The notes under the pieces were generated by a model. That model saw nothing but the letters and a program-made list of their open reading frames with translations, had not been told where the DNA came from and searched no databases. DNA of 64,000 nt from Linnemannia elongata (Eukaryota > Mortierellomycota > Mortierellomycetes > Mortierellales > Mortierellaceae), in assembly GCA_036320915.1 (NCBI GenBank), contig JAXBDG010000015.1, forward strand, positions 1,240,001 through 1,304,000, read 5' to 3'. Shown here piece after piece: positions 1-14,493 of this stretch. The first letter of the stretch is position 1. Each line of letters begins with the position of its first letter. The translations under genes were made by a program, and so were the position numbers.

Positions 1-1417
1 TCTGTCAATGTAAGTCGATAACTTCCCTTTATATCGCTGCTGGAAGAATCAGCCGTGAAGAAAAATGCGCGCAGTAGTTGGCTGTTTCGTTTTCTTGTTT
101 TCTCTTTTGCTTGTCTCACGTATTCTAACCAAAGGTATATGACTTTCATCTGCGGGCTGGTTCGTTCCGATGATTAGGAGGTCGACAAGAAGAAAAAGAA
201 AAAGAAGGGCAGTCTTGGTGTTGGCAACCTGACCATCTTCTTTGGAAGCGAGGAGGACAAGGTAAATACTTCTGCACCATGCATTCACTTAATCGCTACA
301 GCCCATTTGTTCTCGTTTTGCTCTGATAACGTCCGTGATCTCACTACCTGTAAAGTAGTAATAGATCGCACAGAGGGAAGAAGGGAAAGAACACTAACTG
401 GATAACATTCCCATCTTACAATTCGTTGTTAATAGTCTCCTGTGCGTCAATGGTCGATCAAGGATGTGGACAAGGTCAGACAAGAAAAGAAGCACGTCTA
501 TCTGGATCTTGGTGGCGCAACCCCTGCCTCGTTCGACTTCCAGGCTGCTTCCAAGCAGGAGGCCGAGGCCATCTTCAACAAGATTCAGGAATCCAAGCAA
601 AAGTCACGCATCTCTTACCCAGCAGCAGCCGTTCCCACCCCACCGTCGATTCGCGACTCTGTTGTCTCCACATCCACCTACCAGACAGCTCAAGGGTCAC
701 CTGTCGTTTCGGCTGCCAGCGCAACATACCCATCAGAGCCTGCATACGAGGAGGCCCAATACGAGGAAGAACAACAACAAGAGCAGCAGCAGTACGTTGA
801 ACCTGAACCTGTTTGCGAAGGCAAGTGGGCTATCGCTCTCTATGACTTCAACGCCGAAGCAGAGGAGGAGCTCAGCATCCGCGAAAACGACGAGCTCTGG
901 GTGTCAGACTATGTCAGCAGCGATGAATGGTGGAAGTGCCAACTTGGAGATCAAGTCGGTATTGTTCCTGCTTCTTACATCAGGGTATGTTCTTTTCATT
1001 GTGGTGCATTAACTTCATGTCCTTTGTCGAAATGAAGGGTCACTAACCAAGATTACGACATTCCTGGATAATGACCTTTCAATAGTTTGCTGACGAACCT
1101 GTCCCAGAGGAGCCTCAGCACGAAGAGGAGCATGTTCAGGTCGAGGAGGCTGCACCCGTCCAGTCACGCGCTGTTCCTGCCCGTAAGTATATCAAAATAG
1201 TGATGAGTATACATGCCAATGGAGATGTTCATACATTGTACCCTCTGACATTTGTGTCCCTTCCCTCTTTTTTACTCCAAATAGTCCCCTCAGTTCCAGT
1301 GGCAGCTCCCATTCCAAAAGCTGTCGATACCCCCAAAGCTGCATCTACATCTTCTACCTCTGCCGCTCCTTCAGAGGCAGCCATCAAGAGTAAGCTATCT
1401 AGTTTTTTTTTTTTTTT

Positions 1418-1448
<31 letters not shown>

Positions 1449-4400
1449 GAGGGGGTAGTTGCATTTAACCTAAAAGTAACAAAAAAAATTTAACTACTCG
1501 TTACCTATCATATCATAGAGCCTCAAAACACCAGGATGTGGACAGATAGGTCAGGAAAGTACAAGGTCGAGGCAGAGTACTTGGGCTTTCATGACGGCAA
1601 GATTAGTCTTCATAAGCTGAACGGCGTCAAGATCGCAGTCCCAGTGCGCGAGATGTCCCAGGAGGATATTAACTTTGTCGAAAAAATGACAGGAATGAAG
1701 ATCGGAGCTGCAGGTTTCGACTGGTACGATTTCTTTATCAAGGCTGGTATTGCAACAGAGGATGCTCTCCGGTACTCGACAGTCTTCCGCACGGAAAAGA
1801 TGGATTCCAGCATTTTGCCAGAGCTGAGCAGAGACATTCTCAAAGGGCTCAATGTCAAGGAGGGAGATATTATCCGTATTCGCAAGGCCATCGACAAGAC
1901 TGGATCGGGTGCTTCATCACCCGACTCTAACAGCACACCAAAGCCCAAAAAGTCTGTTAGCTTCGCCGGCGCTCACGGCGGCGGCAATGTTGACGTCATG
2001 AACGACCGCGAGATGGCTATGAAGTTGCAGGCAGACGAGGTCTCGAATGCCCGTACTTCTGGCGCATCGCTGACCGAACAGCGTCGTCAGCAAGAGTTGG
2101 CCGACGAGCAGTTTGCGCGCGAGTTGCAGGAACGCGAGAACAGCACCAACCGAACCCCTGTCTTTGGTGCCAAGAAGAACGATACCCCTCAGCGCAAGAG
2201 TAAGTTTCACGCCCCATCGTCACGTCCATAATTATGCTCACAAAGAATTATCGTTCTCGGAGTTTGGTATTTATTTTTGTTTGCATTTATTTTTTACTTT
2301 TTTATAGACACCAGACCCAAGGCTAATACCTCTGCGCCCAAGACCATCGATGCCTCAGAGTTCACCAAGATTGGTACAGCTCTCACCAACACACCCAAGT
2401 CTTCCTCTTCCGCCAGGAAGCAAAACGCATCAGCTGCATCCAAGCCAACCCCATCAGCTGCCGACCTTGCCTTTGACGACGATGCTTGGGAGGTCCGTGA
2501 CCCCAAGCTCCTTGGCTTTGATTATGATAACTGGAAGGTTCAGAACCGCGACAATGAGGATGAGTGGATCGCCAAGTTTGCCTCAACAACCGCTCCAAAG
2601 GTGTTGGAGCCAGAGGAGGACGAGGAGGCGCTCAAGAAGACTAGCTCGCCCAAACCCAAGGAGTCAACCTCAACAGCCGAGTCCTCCTCTCCCGCAGGAC
2701 GTCCTCGGCCCGGCGCTCCTGGACGGACTGACAGCAGCAACTCTCTCAGCGCTCTTGGTCTTTCTGCCCCCATCACACCATCATCTCCCTCTCCCACTCC
2801 CGCTCCCGCTGCTAAGGCTTCGACCCCTGTTCCTGGATCCTTGGAGGCTATTGCGTTGACTCAGGCAGAGGAGGCTGAGAAGGTCAAGCAACAGATGCAA
2901 AAGATCAAGGAGAAGCAGGCATCTGATGGACTCAAGAAGGAGATTGAGCAAATGAAGCTTCAGCAGCAAATGTTACAGCAGGCTGTTGTTCAGCAGGCAA
3001 CACAAAACCAACAGTTGGTGCAGACAATCCGTCGTATGGCCCCTCCTCCACCTGTCTCTTCTGGCAAATTGCCTGCTCCTTTGGTCCCTGTCAACCCCAC
3101 TGGACCTCTTCGCTTCATTCCGACTCACCCTACAGGACAGCAGAGCGCACCTCCACCCCCACCTCCGTTCAGTACCGCCAGCATGGGTCTCCCTACCATG
3201 CAGCAGCAGATGATGACCGGTGTGAACCCTCAAATGACCGGTGTTGCCAGTCAGCCTACAGGCAGAGCCAACTGGGCCAACGCCAGTAAGTTGCTTGAAT
3301 CCTAACAGTACGCTCTTGTTCTGCCAAGGTGGATTGAGTATTAACAATTTTATATTTATATCTTTTGCACTAGCTCCCGCCAACCCATTCGGTATTGGAG
3401 CCATCACTGTCAACCCAACTGGAGTTCCTGCTAGAGCTCCTCAGGGTATCATGGCTGCCCGATCTGCCCCTGCTGTCCCTGCACCCTTCGTCAACCGTGC
3501 TATGAGCCAAGGACCTCCACCACCCCCTCCACCAATGCAGATGAGCATGGCCACGGGCTTCAACAACAACAACAACAACATGAACTCGTTGAACAACATG
3601 AGCACCGGTATGAACCCTCAGATGACCGGCATGAACCCTCAGATGACCGGCATGAATACCCAGATGACGGGTATGAACGCCCAGATGACTGGCATGAACA
3701 ATGTCAACAGCATGTCGCCCATGAATCGTGTCTCCCAGCCTATGCAGTCTGCCTCGTTCCAGAACCCTACCATGACCGGCATGAACACCAGCAGTGGACC
3801 TAGCCTAAACGCGTTGAGCACTATGAGCAGCATGAACAACATGAACAACATGAACAACATGAACAACAACAGCAGCCCACAGTTCCAGACGCCAATGATG
3901 ACGGGAATGAACAACAACACCAACGTCAACAACAACATGGGCGGACTCAATAACAACATGACTGGTATGAGCAATAACAGCATGGCCGGTATGAACAACA
4001 TTAGCAGCAACATGACCGGTATGAACAACCTTAGCAACAATATGACCGGTATGAACAACAACAACAACACCATGGCTAGTATGAACAGTCTGAACAGCAA
4101 CATGACCGGCATGAACAACCACTCTGGTCTCGGCAGCGGATTGAACAACACTAACAACAGCAGCCTGGGTGGATTGGGATCGTTCAACAAGTCACCGTCG
4201 TTGTCGAACACGTTCAGCTCATCTCCTATGGGTCAGTCTCGGATCCTTCAGACGCCGTCGTCATCATCGAGCTTTGGTGGAAGCGGTCTTGGAAGCAGCT
4301 TCGGTCAGATGAACAACATTAACAACAACAACAGCTTGAGCTCACCATCCAACAACAACAACAGTATGACACCACTCCAGGCCCAGCCAACAGGACACCT

Positions 4401-4944
4401 CCCAATGGCATCGTCGTACATGCGCCCACCCACCAGCTCTGGATTGAGCAACAACTTTGGCAACAACAACGCGGGTGGTATGGGAGGCATGGGAGGAATG
4501 AACAGTCAGATGACCGGTATGGGGTCGTCCATGGGAGGCATGAACAACCAGATGACCGGTATGGGAGGCGTGAACGGCATGAACAACAACAACATGTCCG
4601 GTATGGGCGGTATGAACAGCAACATGACCGGTATGGGAGGCATGAGCGGCATGGGTGGTATGGGAGGCATGGGAGGCATGAACGGCCTTACGCCCCAGAT
4701 GACCGGCATGAACAACAACATGGGCAACAATCCAATGGGCGGTATGAACGGCATGAGCGGTATGAACGGAGGTATGAACGGAGGCATGAACGGAGGCATG
4801 AACGGAGGCATGAACGGCATGGGTATGGGAGGCGTCAACCCACAGATGACCGGCATGGGTAATATTGGCAATATGGGGAACATGAACAACATGAACAACA
4901 TGAACAACATGAACAACAACGGCCAGTTCCAGCGCAACTTTTAA
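1..4944 (+). CDS. SLA1: Sla1-like endocytic coat adaptor, 5'-truncated by the window edge
   Basis: Role: links actin regulators, clathrin adaptors and NPFxD cargo at cortical endocytic sites. Visible exons are about 1-9, 179-261, 436-984, 1086-1182, 1285-1389, 1519-2199, 2308-3285 and 3374-4944, roughly 1,350 residues. In order: a PH-like segment (exons to about 600); an SH3 domain at 822-984 (ALYDF, WWKC, PASY); SHD1 at 1519-1690 (the NPFxD-binding fold); SHD2, SAM-like, at 1716-1900; a Q-rich coiled coil at 2850-3030; and a long Asn/Met/Gly-rich tail with 11 QxTG motifs. These match the yeast Sla1 C-terminal repeats phosphorylated by Prk1/Ark1 and bound by the Pan1/End3 complex. The first two SH3 domains of the family would lie left of the window. 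Exon phases agree at every junction. Stop TAA at 4942-4944. The epsin gene follows on the same strand. Confidence 0.9.
1403..1449 (+). repeat. T25-G22 homopolymer pair inside a Sla1 intron
   Basis: A run of 25 T (1403-1427) is followed directly by 22 G (1428-1449) in the intron between exons 1285-1389 and 1519-2199. It contributes no codons, since the flanking exons keep phase. The exact lengths may be uncertain because such runs are error-prone in sequencing. Confidence 0.9.
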
Positions 4945-5689
4945 AATCCCCAACAGATACGACACAACCACGACCTTTTTTTTTTCTACGACAGACAACA
5001 ACAAACAACCACATTCCGCACGATCACACACACACACACACATGAACCCTTGCTTTTTTTACATCAAATACGCCCAACTATTTTCAGTAAAATATCCGAT
5101 ACACATTTTTCGACAGTTGCGTTCAATGGAGCCCCAGCGAGACACGCCTTAACCTCTCGGCCATATTGGCTATTCCGCATATTCAGTGAACGGGCTGAGA
5201 GGTTGATTTTGCTCTTAACTTAGCGAATGCGGGCCGAGTGCATGAGGCATATGCATGGCAGGTACATGTAATGTATATGCACACCAATGTATGTTTAGCG
5301 GTGAAGTATGTGCGCCGTATGAGAGTTGTGGTGTTTGACGATGAGGTCAGACTCAAACAGGCACGTCAGATAAGACAAGACAAAAGGGCAAAGAAAGTGC
5401 AAAAGAAAGGTCGACAGAAAAAAGAGTGTAGGCCAATTGTCACTTCCTGGTTTGTTGTCGACCCATCGCCCGAAATTTCCCACTCTTCTTTTCTTGTTCC
5501 TCTTTCCTTCTTGTCATTCTATTTGTCACACGCTGTCTTCTCGTCTCTTTTTACCTTCGTTTCTTTTTCCTTTCTCTTCCTTACTTTTCCCTTTCTTTTT
5601 CTCCCTCACCCCTTCTTTACACACGCACTTACAACAACAGCCCTATCTTTTTGCCGCCCTTTTCTATCTCACACCCTTTGCCGCCTTTA

Positions 5690-5734
<45 letters not shown>

Positions 5735-5883
5735 CTGAGACACAACGGACAAAGTTCTCCCGCCTTCCCCACCCTTCATTCACTCTCTCTCTCTCTCTTT
5801 CTCCTTCTTTTTCTCTATTCCACACCTTTCCTTTATACAGCACTTCTTTCCTCTCTTTCTGTCCATATATATACACAACCGCA
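4945..5883. other. Sla1-epsin intergenic region
   Basis: 939 bp with no gene. It holds the Sla1 3' end, a (CA)n tract at 5028-5041, a 12-bp inverted repeat (5151-5162 and 5193-5204) whose left arm on the minus strand resembles a tRNA A-box, and a long pyrimidine-rich stretch from about 5450 with a T38 run (5693-5730). The pyrimidine-rich part is the probable epsin promoter and leader. Open frames here are compositional. Confidence 0.7.
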
Positions 5884-8800
5884 ATGGCAAACGCAACACC
5901 CAAATACGCCGCAAAAAGCACTCTTCGCTCCATGTAAGTCTTTCTTTTTTTTTCGGTGTTCCTGCTCAACTTGAATGTTAAGTCAGGCTCACCTATAGTC
6001 TGACGAACGGACGGACAAACAAAAGTCGACAGAGCTCTTGACTTCATAACCCTGTCTGGTAGTCAGAAAAAAAAATTACCTCATTCATAACTCTCGTTCC
6101 TTTGCCGTTTGGACCAACAATATAGCAAAAACTTTACGAATGGGTACTCAGACATGCAAGCCAAGGTCCGCGAGGCGACCTCGAACGACCCATGGGGACC
6201 AAGTGGCTCGCAAATGAACGAGCTCGCTGCAGCTAGTCATAACCAGTAAGGAGTTTTGCTCATTACTCGTGCTTATGCGTGCTTTTTTTTTTGTGTGTGT
6301 GTATATATTGCTGCCTATGTATGCATAGTGAGAGTGCAAAGTGCAAGGAGGGACCGACAGACAGAGAGACAGAGACAGAGAGATGGGTAGGGAGAGAGGC
6401 AGACTTGCCAAACAGGAAAAAGGGTGCTAACTGCTACTCCTTTTGTAAACTTGTATCATTTTAGACATGAGTTCCTCGAGATTATGGAGATTCTGGACAA
6501 GCGTATGAACGACAAGGGCAAGAACTGGCGCCATGTCTTCAAGGTAAGACCTTTTGTTGGCTTTCTCTCCCCTTTACTTAAGTTTACTTACCACACGACA
6601 CTTGACGACGGCCTGACGGACAGTAACAAACAACAACAACAAAAAAATGAAGAGACCAAGGCCAACACAGAGACACAAGACACCAACGAGTAACAAAGGA
6701 AGATAAAACAAACGACATTTTTTTTCGCTGTTGTAAAAATGACTCGGGACTTGCGATATGGAAGCTACAGAGTACAGAGGCGGCTTTGCGCAGGGAGGGA
6801 GGGAGGGATGGTCTGGATGGAGAGGGAGAAAGGAGGCCAGCCTCTCTTTGTAACCATCGAACACACACACATACAAAAAAAAGGAAAGACAAGAAACAGC
6901 CGCAAAGATTATTTTTGCTCACGCCGTGTTACCCACCAGGACAAAATGACGAAACAACGAAAAAAAAAAAATCAACAAGGCAGAAAGAAAAGCAAGCGGT
7001 GGGCTGGATGCCCTATTTCGACTCTCCCGAAAAATCCGCCAGTAGAAGAACGACCATGGACGCTAATATCGGAGCATGTTGCTCGTATCTTCTTTTCTGC
7101 TGCTTTTTACTACGACTATTAGGCATTGACTGTTCTGGACTATTTGCTCCATGTCGGTATGTTGGGAGATCACTCAGCCTTATTTCCTTGAAAAGGAGTG
7201 ATCCAAACCTTGAATGATCCTGTAACAGCACGTCTTTGCTAACATACTATTTGTGGTACTCATGACAACAGGTTCTGAAAGTGTCGTCAAGTATGCACGC
7301 GAGAATCTCTATATCGTCAAGACCTTGAAGGAATTCCAGTATATCGATGAAGATGGCAAGGATCAGGGATCGAATGGTAAGCAGCAAATACCCTCTTGGC
7401 ACTTTTCGCCAAGCCTGTTGTCTTATTGTGACCTATGGACTATGATTGATGGAGAACGTCCTTTTGCTGTGTTTGTAAAAATAGTTCGTCAAAAGGCTAA
7501 GGATATCACTGCACTGCTCTCGGATGAGTCCCGCTTGAAGGAGGAGCGCCGAAGCCGCAATGCTATGAATGATCGTATGAGCGGGCGAGCCCATGGAACA
7601 GACCGATTTGAGCAACATACACCTGTCTATGAACGGCCTGGAGCGACGGATGAAGATCTTGATCTCCAGAGAGCACTGGAAGAGAGTCGGCGGATGGCCC
7701 AAGTAGAAAATACCTCCCGAAACAGGTATGAGTGTTGCAGCCCCATGAAGCCTCATACTTCAACCGTCTAACGATAGATAGGAACTCATGACGGGTATGG
7801 TCACAGTTTGCTAACGGGTGAGTTTGTCGCTCTTTCAAAAACATAGTGAGGACGACGATCTCAAGAAAGCCTTGGAGCTGAGCAAGAAAGAGGAGCAGGA
7901 TCGTATCAAGACGGTGGAAAAGTATAATGAGCTCTCACTTACCGAAGACTGGGAGGCTGACTCCAAGTAAGCACCATTGACTATATCATTTACACGCGAA
8001 ATGTAATTGAACTCTCATCAAGTCAAAATGTGTACTAATGCAACGCCTTCACCCCTTTTTTTCAGGCCTGTCAATCGTTATGAGCAGCAGAACAACACTG
8101 ACTTTTTCGGCAACGACTTTGGCGGACAGAACAACGGCAACAACAATAACTTTGATGCATTCTCCCCTATGAACGAATATGGAAATAACAGCCCCAGTTT
8201 CCTCCAACAACAGGCCACTGGATTCAACAACAACCCTTACCTTCAGTTCCAACAACAGCAACTTCAGCAACAGCAACTTCAGCAGCAGCAGCTCATGCAG
8301 CAACAAATGATGCAGCAGCAAATGCAGCAGCAACAGCAAATGGCGTTTTTGAACACCATGAACAACCCATATCAGCAGCAGCTTATGCCTCAGATGACAG
8401 GGGCGCCTAACCTCGGCTCCAACAACCCCTTCAGCGCCTTTGCTCAGAAGCCAGCGATGACTGGTCAGCCCACTGGCCTGAACGGAAGCAATGGTTTCGT
8501 CAGCAACAACAACAGCAACGGCCTCAACAATGGTTTCAACAGCAATAACAACAGCAACAACCCTCTTGGCGAGTTGTCGTTCCTTCAAAACTCTATGACT
8601 GGCGCTCCAGCCACGAGTCAGCCGGTAAGCGCTTTGCACTTGGCTCATTAGCAGCTAGTCCCCACTTTTATCCCTATCTTCCATGGTACTCACACCTTTG
8701 TTGTTTTACTTTTATGTATTATGTGATTAGGCCTCAACGAAGGCCGCCAACCCCAACGACGAAAAGTATGCTCACCTGGCTATGGCTCTGTCGAACCGCG

Positions 8801-9162
8801 ACGACGGTATGGATACTTTCGGAAACACCGGTCAGCTTCGCATCCCTACGCACACCTCCTTTGGATTGGGTAGCCGTGGCACTAATGTTAATGGAGCAGC
8901 CAACCCCTTCCAGAACCTCGGTGGCGCTGGCGCCAGCAACAACAGCAATTCACTGATCGACATTGGTGACTCTGGAAGCAACCTTGGACGAAGCAACAGC
9001 AACAACCCCTTCCAAGCAATAGCACAAGGAGGTGGCCAGACTCATAGCGGGTTCTTGTCATCCCAGGCAACTGGATTTGGAGGGATAAATGGCAATGGGT
9101 TTGGTCAAAACGGACAGATGAACGGCAACAACGGTGCGTACAGCAGTAACATGCTGTTTTAA
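5884..9162 (+). CDS. ENT1: epsin, ENTH-domain clathrin adaptor
   Basis: Nine exons: 5884-5933, 6126-6245, 6465-6543, 7123-7156, 7272-7376, 7485-7725, 7847-7966, 8066-8624, 8731-9162; 579 residues. Role: binds PtdIns(4,5)P2 and ubiquitinated cargo and recruits clathrin at endocytic sites. The ENTH domain fills about residues 12-150, with the family signature TSNDPWGPS, then LDKRMNDKGKNWRHVFK and LKEFQYIDEDGKDQG. Two ubiquitin-interacting motifs follow (DLQRALEESRR; DDDLKKALELSKK). The tail has Gln-rich runs, three NPF motifs (EH-domain ligands), a clathrin-box-like LIDI, and four QxTG motifs like those in the upstream Sla1 gene. The start gives a canonical epsin N-terminus. ENT1 is the family name; which yeast paralogue it matches cannot be told. 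Confidence 0.93.
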
Positions 9163-9514
9163 GCCCGTCAGGCGTCGTACTTGCCACTCATTCGTTTTCT
9201 CACCTTTGTAAATTTTCGTTGTTTGTTGTAACATTATCCATCCCTGGGAACAAATATAAAACTTTTTTTTCGAGCCAGCATGCCTCTCTCTGTGCCTTGC
9301 ATAATTGATCGCATATGAACATGTTGTTATCCTGCAGATCCTGACCAGGAGGAAATGTCCCTGTGCCCAATGCGTTATTGTTGTGTGGCTTAGCGCCTCT
9401 TTTTTTTTTTTTTTTTTTTTTTTTGCCCACCTTATTTTTCTAACCCGTCTGTCTTCTTGTTTTCTCTGCTCATTCCAGCGCCTCTTCGAACTTCCGCACG
9501 CACATTCACCACAA
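9163..9514. other. epsin-PRMT3 intergenic region
   Basis: 352 bp containing the epsin 3' end and a T25 run (9400-9424) followed by a pyrimidine-rich leader up to the PRMT3 start. I see no gene in it. Confidence 0.6.
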
Positions 9515-11614
<2,100 letters not shown>

Positions 11615-11690
11615 AAACGACTTTATTATCAATACAACTTCTTTCTTCTCATTCATTTCTGTCTTGTTGATACACCATGCATTCATCATA

Positions 11691-11696
11691 AATAAA
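11691..11696 (+). terminator. polyadenylation signal of PRMT3
   Basis: AATAAA lies 77 bp after the PRMT3 stop codon in an AT-rich stretch. It is the best 3'-end signal between the convergent genes. Confidence 0.55.
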
Positions 11697-11854
11697 GCAT
11701 TTCAAGTTAAAAAAATATGTATATTGAAGGTGGGGGGAATGAAAAAATGCAAAAGTAGTAATACAAAAATATGCTAAATAACACTTCACTTCCGTCTGTT
11801 CTGTGTCTGTCTGTCCGTCTCAATCCAACAACTACTCCCTCAGTCTCAGTCCAC

Positions 11855-14493
11855 CTAAAAGAGACCAGCACCAGAACGCTGCTTAATGTTCTTCTTGCCC
11901 TTCTTATGCTTCTTGTTTCCCAATGCACCGGCAACACCATCAACACCCTGGTCCAAGAGTCCATCTCTAACACCCTGCATCCTCTGCTTCCTGCTCACAT
12001 ATCCGCCCTGGTTATCAGTCCGCTGCTGATGAGGGTACATCTGGACTCGCTGCATACCCTCCGAGATATCGATCGCAGTCTTTCCAGTGACCTTAGGCAA
12101 GTAAGTCGTCTTGCGGGTAGGTTGGAAGAAGGATGTGTCGACGGCCGCAGTCTTTCCAGTTCCCGAACCAGTATGGGTAAGAGGGGTGATAGAGTTCATG
12201 TTGATGTAGGTTGAGGCCGACGCAGGGAGACGACGGGTGGGTGCAGCTTTGCGTTTCTTGAAACGATCAAGCTGGTTGTGTTCGGCGTTGAATTCTGAGG
12301 ATTCACTTCCTGGTGGGGGAGCGCAGTACAACAACTTGCCCTATATTTGTCAAAAAAAAACACATCAAAAAAGGTGTACCATTAATTAAAGATTCTTTTT
12401 TCCAAAGAGTATCCATAATAAGCACACAGTAATAAAAAAATATACAACTTACGTTGACATAGTCCTTGAGGATATAACGAGCCGCACGGGACTCATCAGG
12501 GTTACCCTGACCAGCCTTGGTAAAACCACGGGCAACAGCATAAGCAATCAAGAACTCTTCCGCCGTAGGCAAGCCCGATCCACCCTCCTCCTCGCTCAAG
12601 ACCGCAATCTTGATACCATAAATCGCCTCCAGAACATCCTTTGGAATCCTCTTTCCAATCAAACCTACAGATCCCGTAAACTCACGGAGCTGATCGATGG
12701 GCAAGACACCGTTACAGACCATGTCTCCCTGGGTGGTCGCAAAGGAAGGGAAGACGAGACCGGGACAATCGCAGAGGATCATCTTGGGAGTCAAGTGAAT
12801 GGTCTGGAAATGCTTGGTCTTTCCGGGGGTTGCCGAAACGGAGACGGCGTGCTCACCCAAGAGGGCGTTGATGGTCGAGGACTTTCCGACGTTGGGGTAT
12901 CCGACGAGACCGATCGATGTGATTCCCTTCAATGGGTCTCTGGGATCTAATTTATGTACGTTTCCAAATTGATAGTTAGTAAGTGCTCGCAATATTCCCT
13001 CAGTCTCTATCATACAACTGCATGATGACGACAGGATACGTACCGTTGATGATGGGGGCCTCCTTGACCAAGAGCTCATAGAGCTCCTTAGTGTCACGGA
13101 TGCGAGTACGCTCATCGTCCTTCTCGGTCTCCTTGATGGCCTTCCAGTGAGAGTGAGTCTTGTTGGGCTTGTCCTCATTCTCGTCATCCTCGGACTCTGA
13201 CTCCTCCTCCTCAGACTCTTCCTCTGACTCCTGGGCATCCTGAACCTCTTTGGTCTCCTGGTTGCTTGATGATGAAGCCTCGGCAGTCTTCTTGGCTTCG
13301 ACGGGGGCAGAGGTGGTAGCAGCCTCAGTCTTTGTCTCCTTGACCTCCTCCTCGACCTCCTCCTCTTCCTCTTCTTCTTCCTCCTCCTCCTCGCCCTCGG
13401 TGTAATCAGAGTCGTTAGCGCGCATTTCGGCCAACTCCTGAGCCAAAGCTTCCAAACGGTCCCTCTCGGCCTGCTCCTTTTCCTGTCTCTCCTTGGCCAA
13501 AGCAGCCGAGAAGAAAGTATAACGAATGCCCTCCTTGTCAAAGTAATCCGCCCAACGCTTTCTCTGCTTAACAGTCAAGTAATCCGCCTTGTTAATCAAC
13601 AGCAAGTTCCGCTTGCGGGGGTCAACCTCGGTCACATAAGTCTCCAAATCTGTCGACCGGAAAAAGAGAGGGTTCCTGGCATCGACAATCTGGACAATCA
13701 AATGCGAACGCTCAATGACACGCCAGAGCTGACGCCAGACCTCGATGTTGCGCTCAAAGGGGGTCAACAACAAGTTTTCACGCTCGGCCAAGGTCGCCAA
13801 GTTACGACGCCAATCCAGAAACGAATTGCGCTCCATCCTCTGCAACTCGGGGCCGGTTGTGGTCTCGTCCCAGTGGGGACGACGGGGGACAGTCAGTTCG
13901 GACTTGAACTCTGTGTGCTTTGCGAGGGTTTCTTTCTCTTTGTCGGCTGAGAGCATGAAGGGGTTCTCGTAATGGTTCGACACCACCTTGATGTTGAGTT
14001 TTTCTATTTTGAAGGCATGATGAACCTATGTCAGTACCTTTGCATACGCGCCATTTTGAAGGCACCAATGTGGATGCGATTGACACCAAGGTGATCAGTG
14101 ATGGAACAGCAAGTGATTGATTGACTGATCAGTAGGTAATTTACCAGCTGTGAACTCTGTGCCTGCCAAAGCGGCAGTGCTCAAGAACGACTCAAGATCA
14201 CCCTCCTGGGTGACGGACTGGAGACGGGTCCAGCTGGCACCATCCTCAACATCAGCCGAGTGCTAAACCAGTTTTTGTATGATTCAATAGTAAAAATGTC
14301 CAATGTTAAGTCTTGCTCTTTGGGATAAAAGATACTTCAGGTTCACTTTGACCTGAGTGTGCGGCGGTTGTTGTAGTGGGTGGTTGCTTACAAGGCGCTC
14401 GTCGCCGTCTCTTGGTCTGCTGCGGCCCTTGAAACGGGCCTTGATGATTGCCTGACCGAGGCCGACGTTCTTTTTGCTTTTAGGGATAGCCAT
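11855..14493 (-). CDS. LSG1: large-subunit GTPase Lsg1
   Basis: Five exons in transcript order: 14493-14392, 14262-14145, 14003-13044, 12946-12453, 12340-11855; 719 residues. Cytoplasmic GTPase that releases the export adaptor Nmd3 from 60S ribosomal subunits. It is circularly permuted, as the family requires: the G4 motif (LLLINKAD) precedes G1 (GYPNVGKSS) and G3 (DCPG). The N-terminus (MAIPKSKKNVGLGQAI) is typical. A long Glu/Ser-rich acidic insertion (codons around 13150-13430) separates G4 from G1, longer than in many orthologues. The C-terminus is Lys-rich (KKHKKGKK). The stop is TAG at 11855-11857. Its promoter faces the mobile-element island. Confidence 0.95.

Noticed and set aside
3600..4900. 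CRISPR-like regular repeats
   Set aside because: The repeats are in-frame amino-acid repeats of Sla1, with no spacer pattern, in a eukaryotic genome.
3639..4943. Long antisense open frames opposite the Sla1 repeats
   Set aside because: They are mirror readings of the AAC/ATG/GGC repeats; the sense frame carries the motifs and the splice phases.
5120..5170. A functional tRNA-Ser gene on the minus strand
   Set aside because: The A-box fits, but no anticodon stem-loop, variable arm or B-box could be drawn.
5238..5974. Open frames of 107-166 codons upstream of epsin
   Set aside because: They are pyrimidine-biased (Leu/Ser/Phe/Pro) and run through a T38 tract; typical of promoter or leader sequence here.
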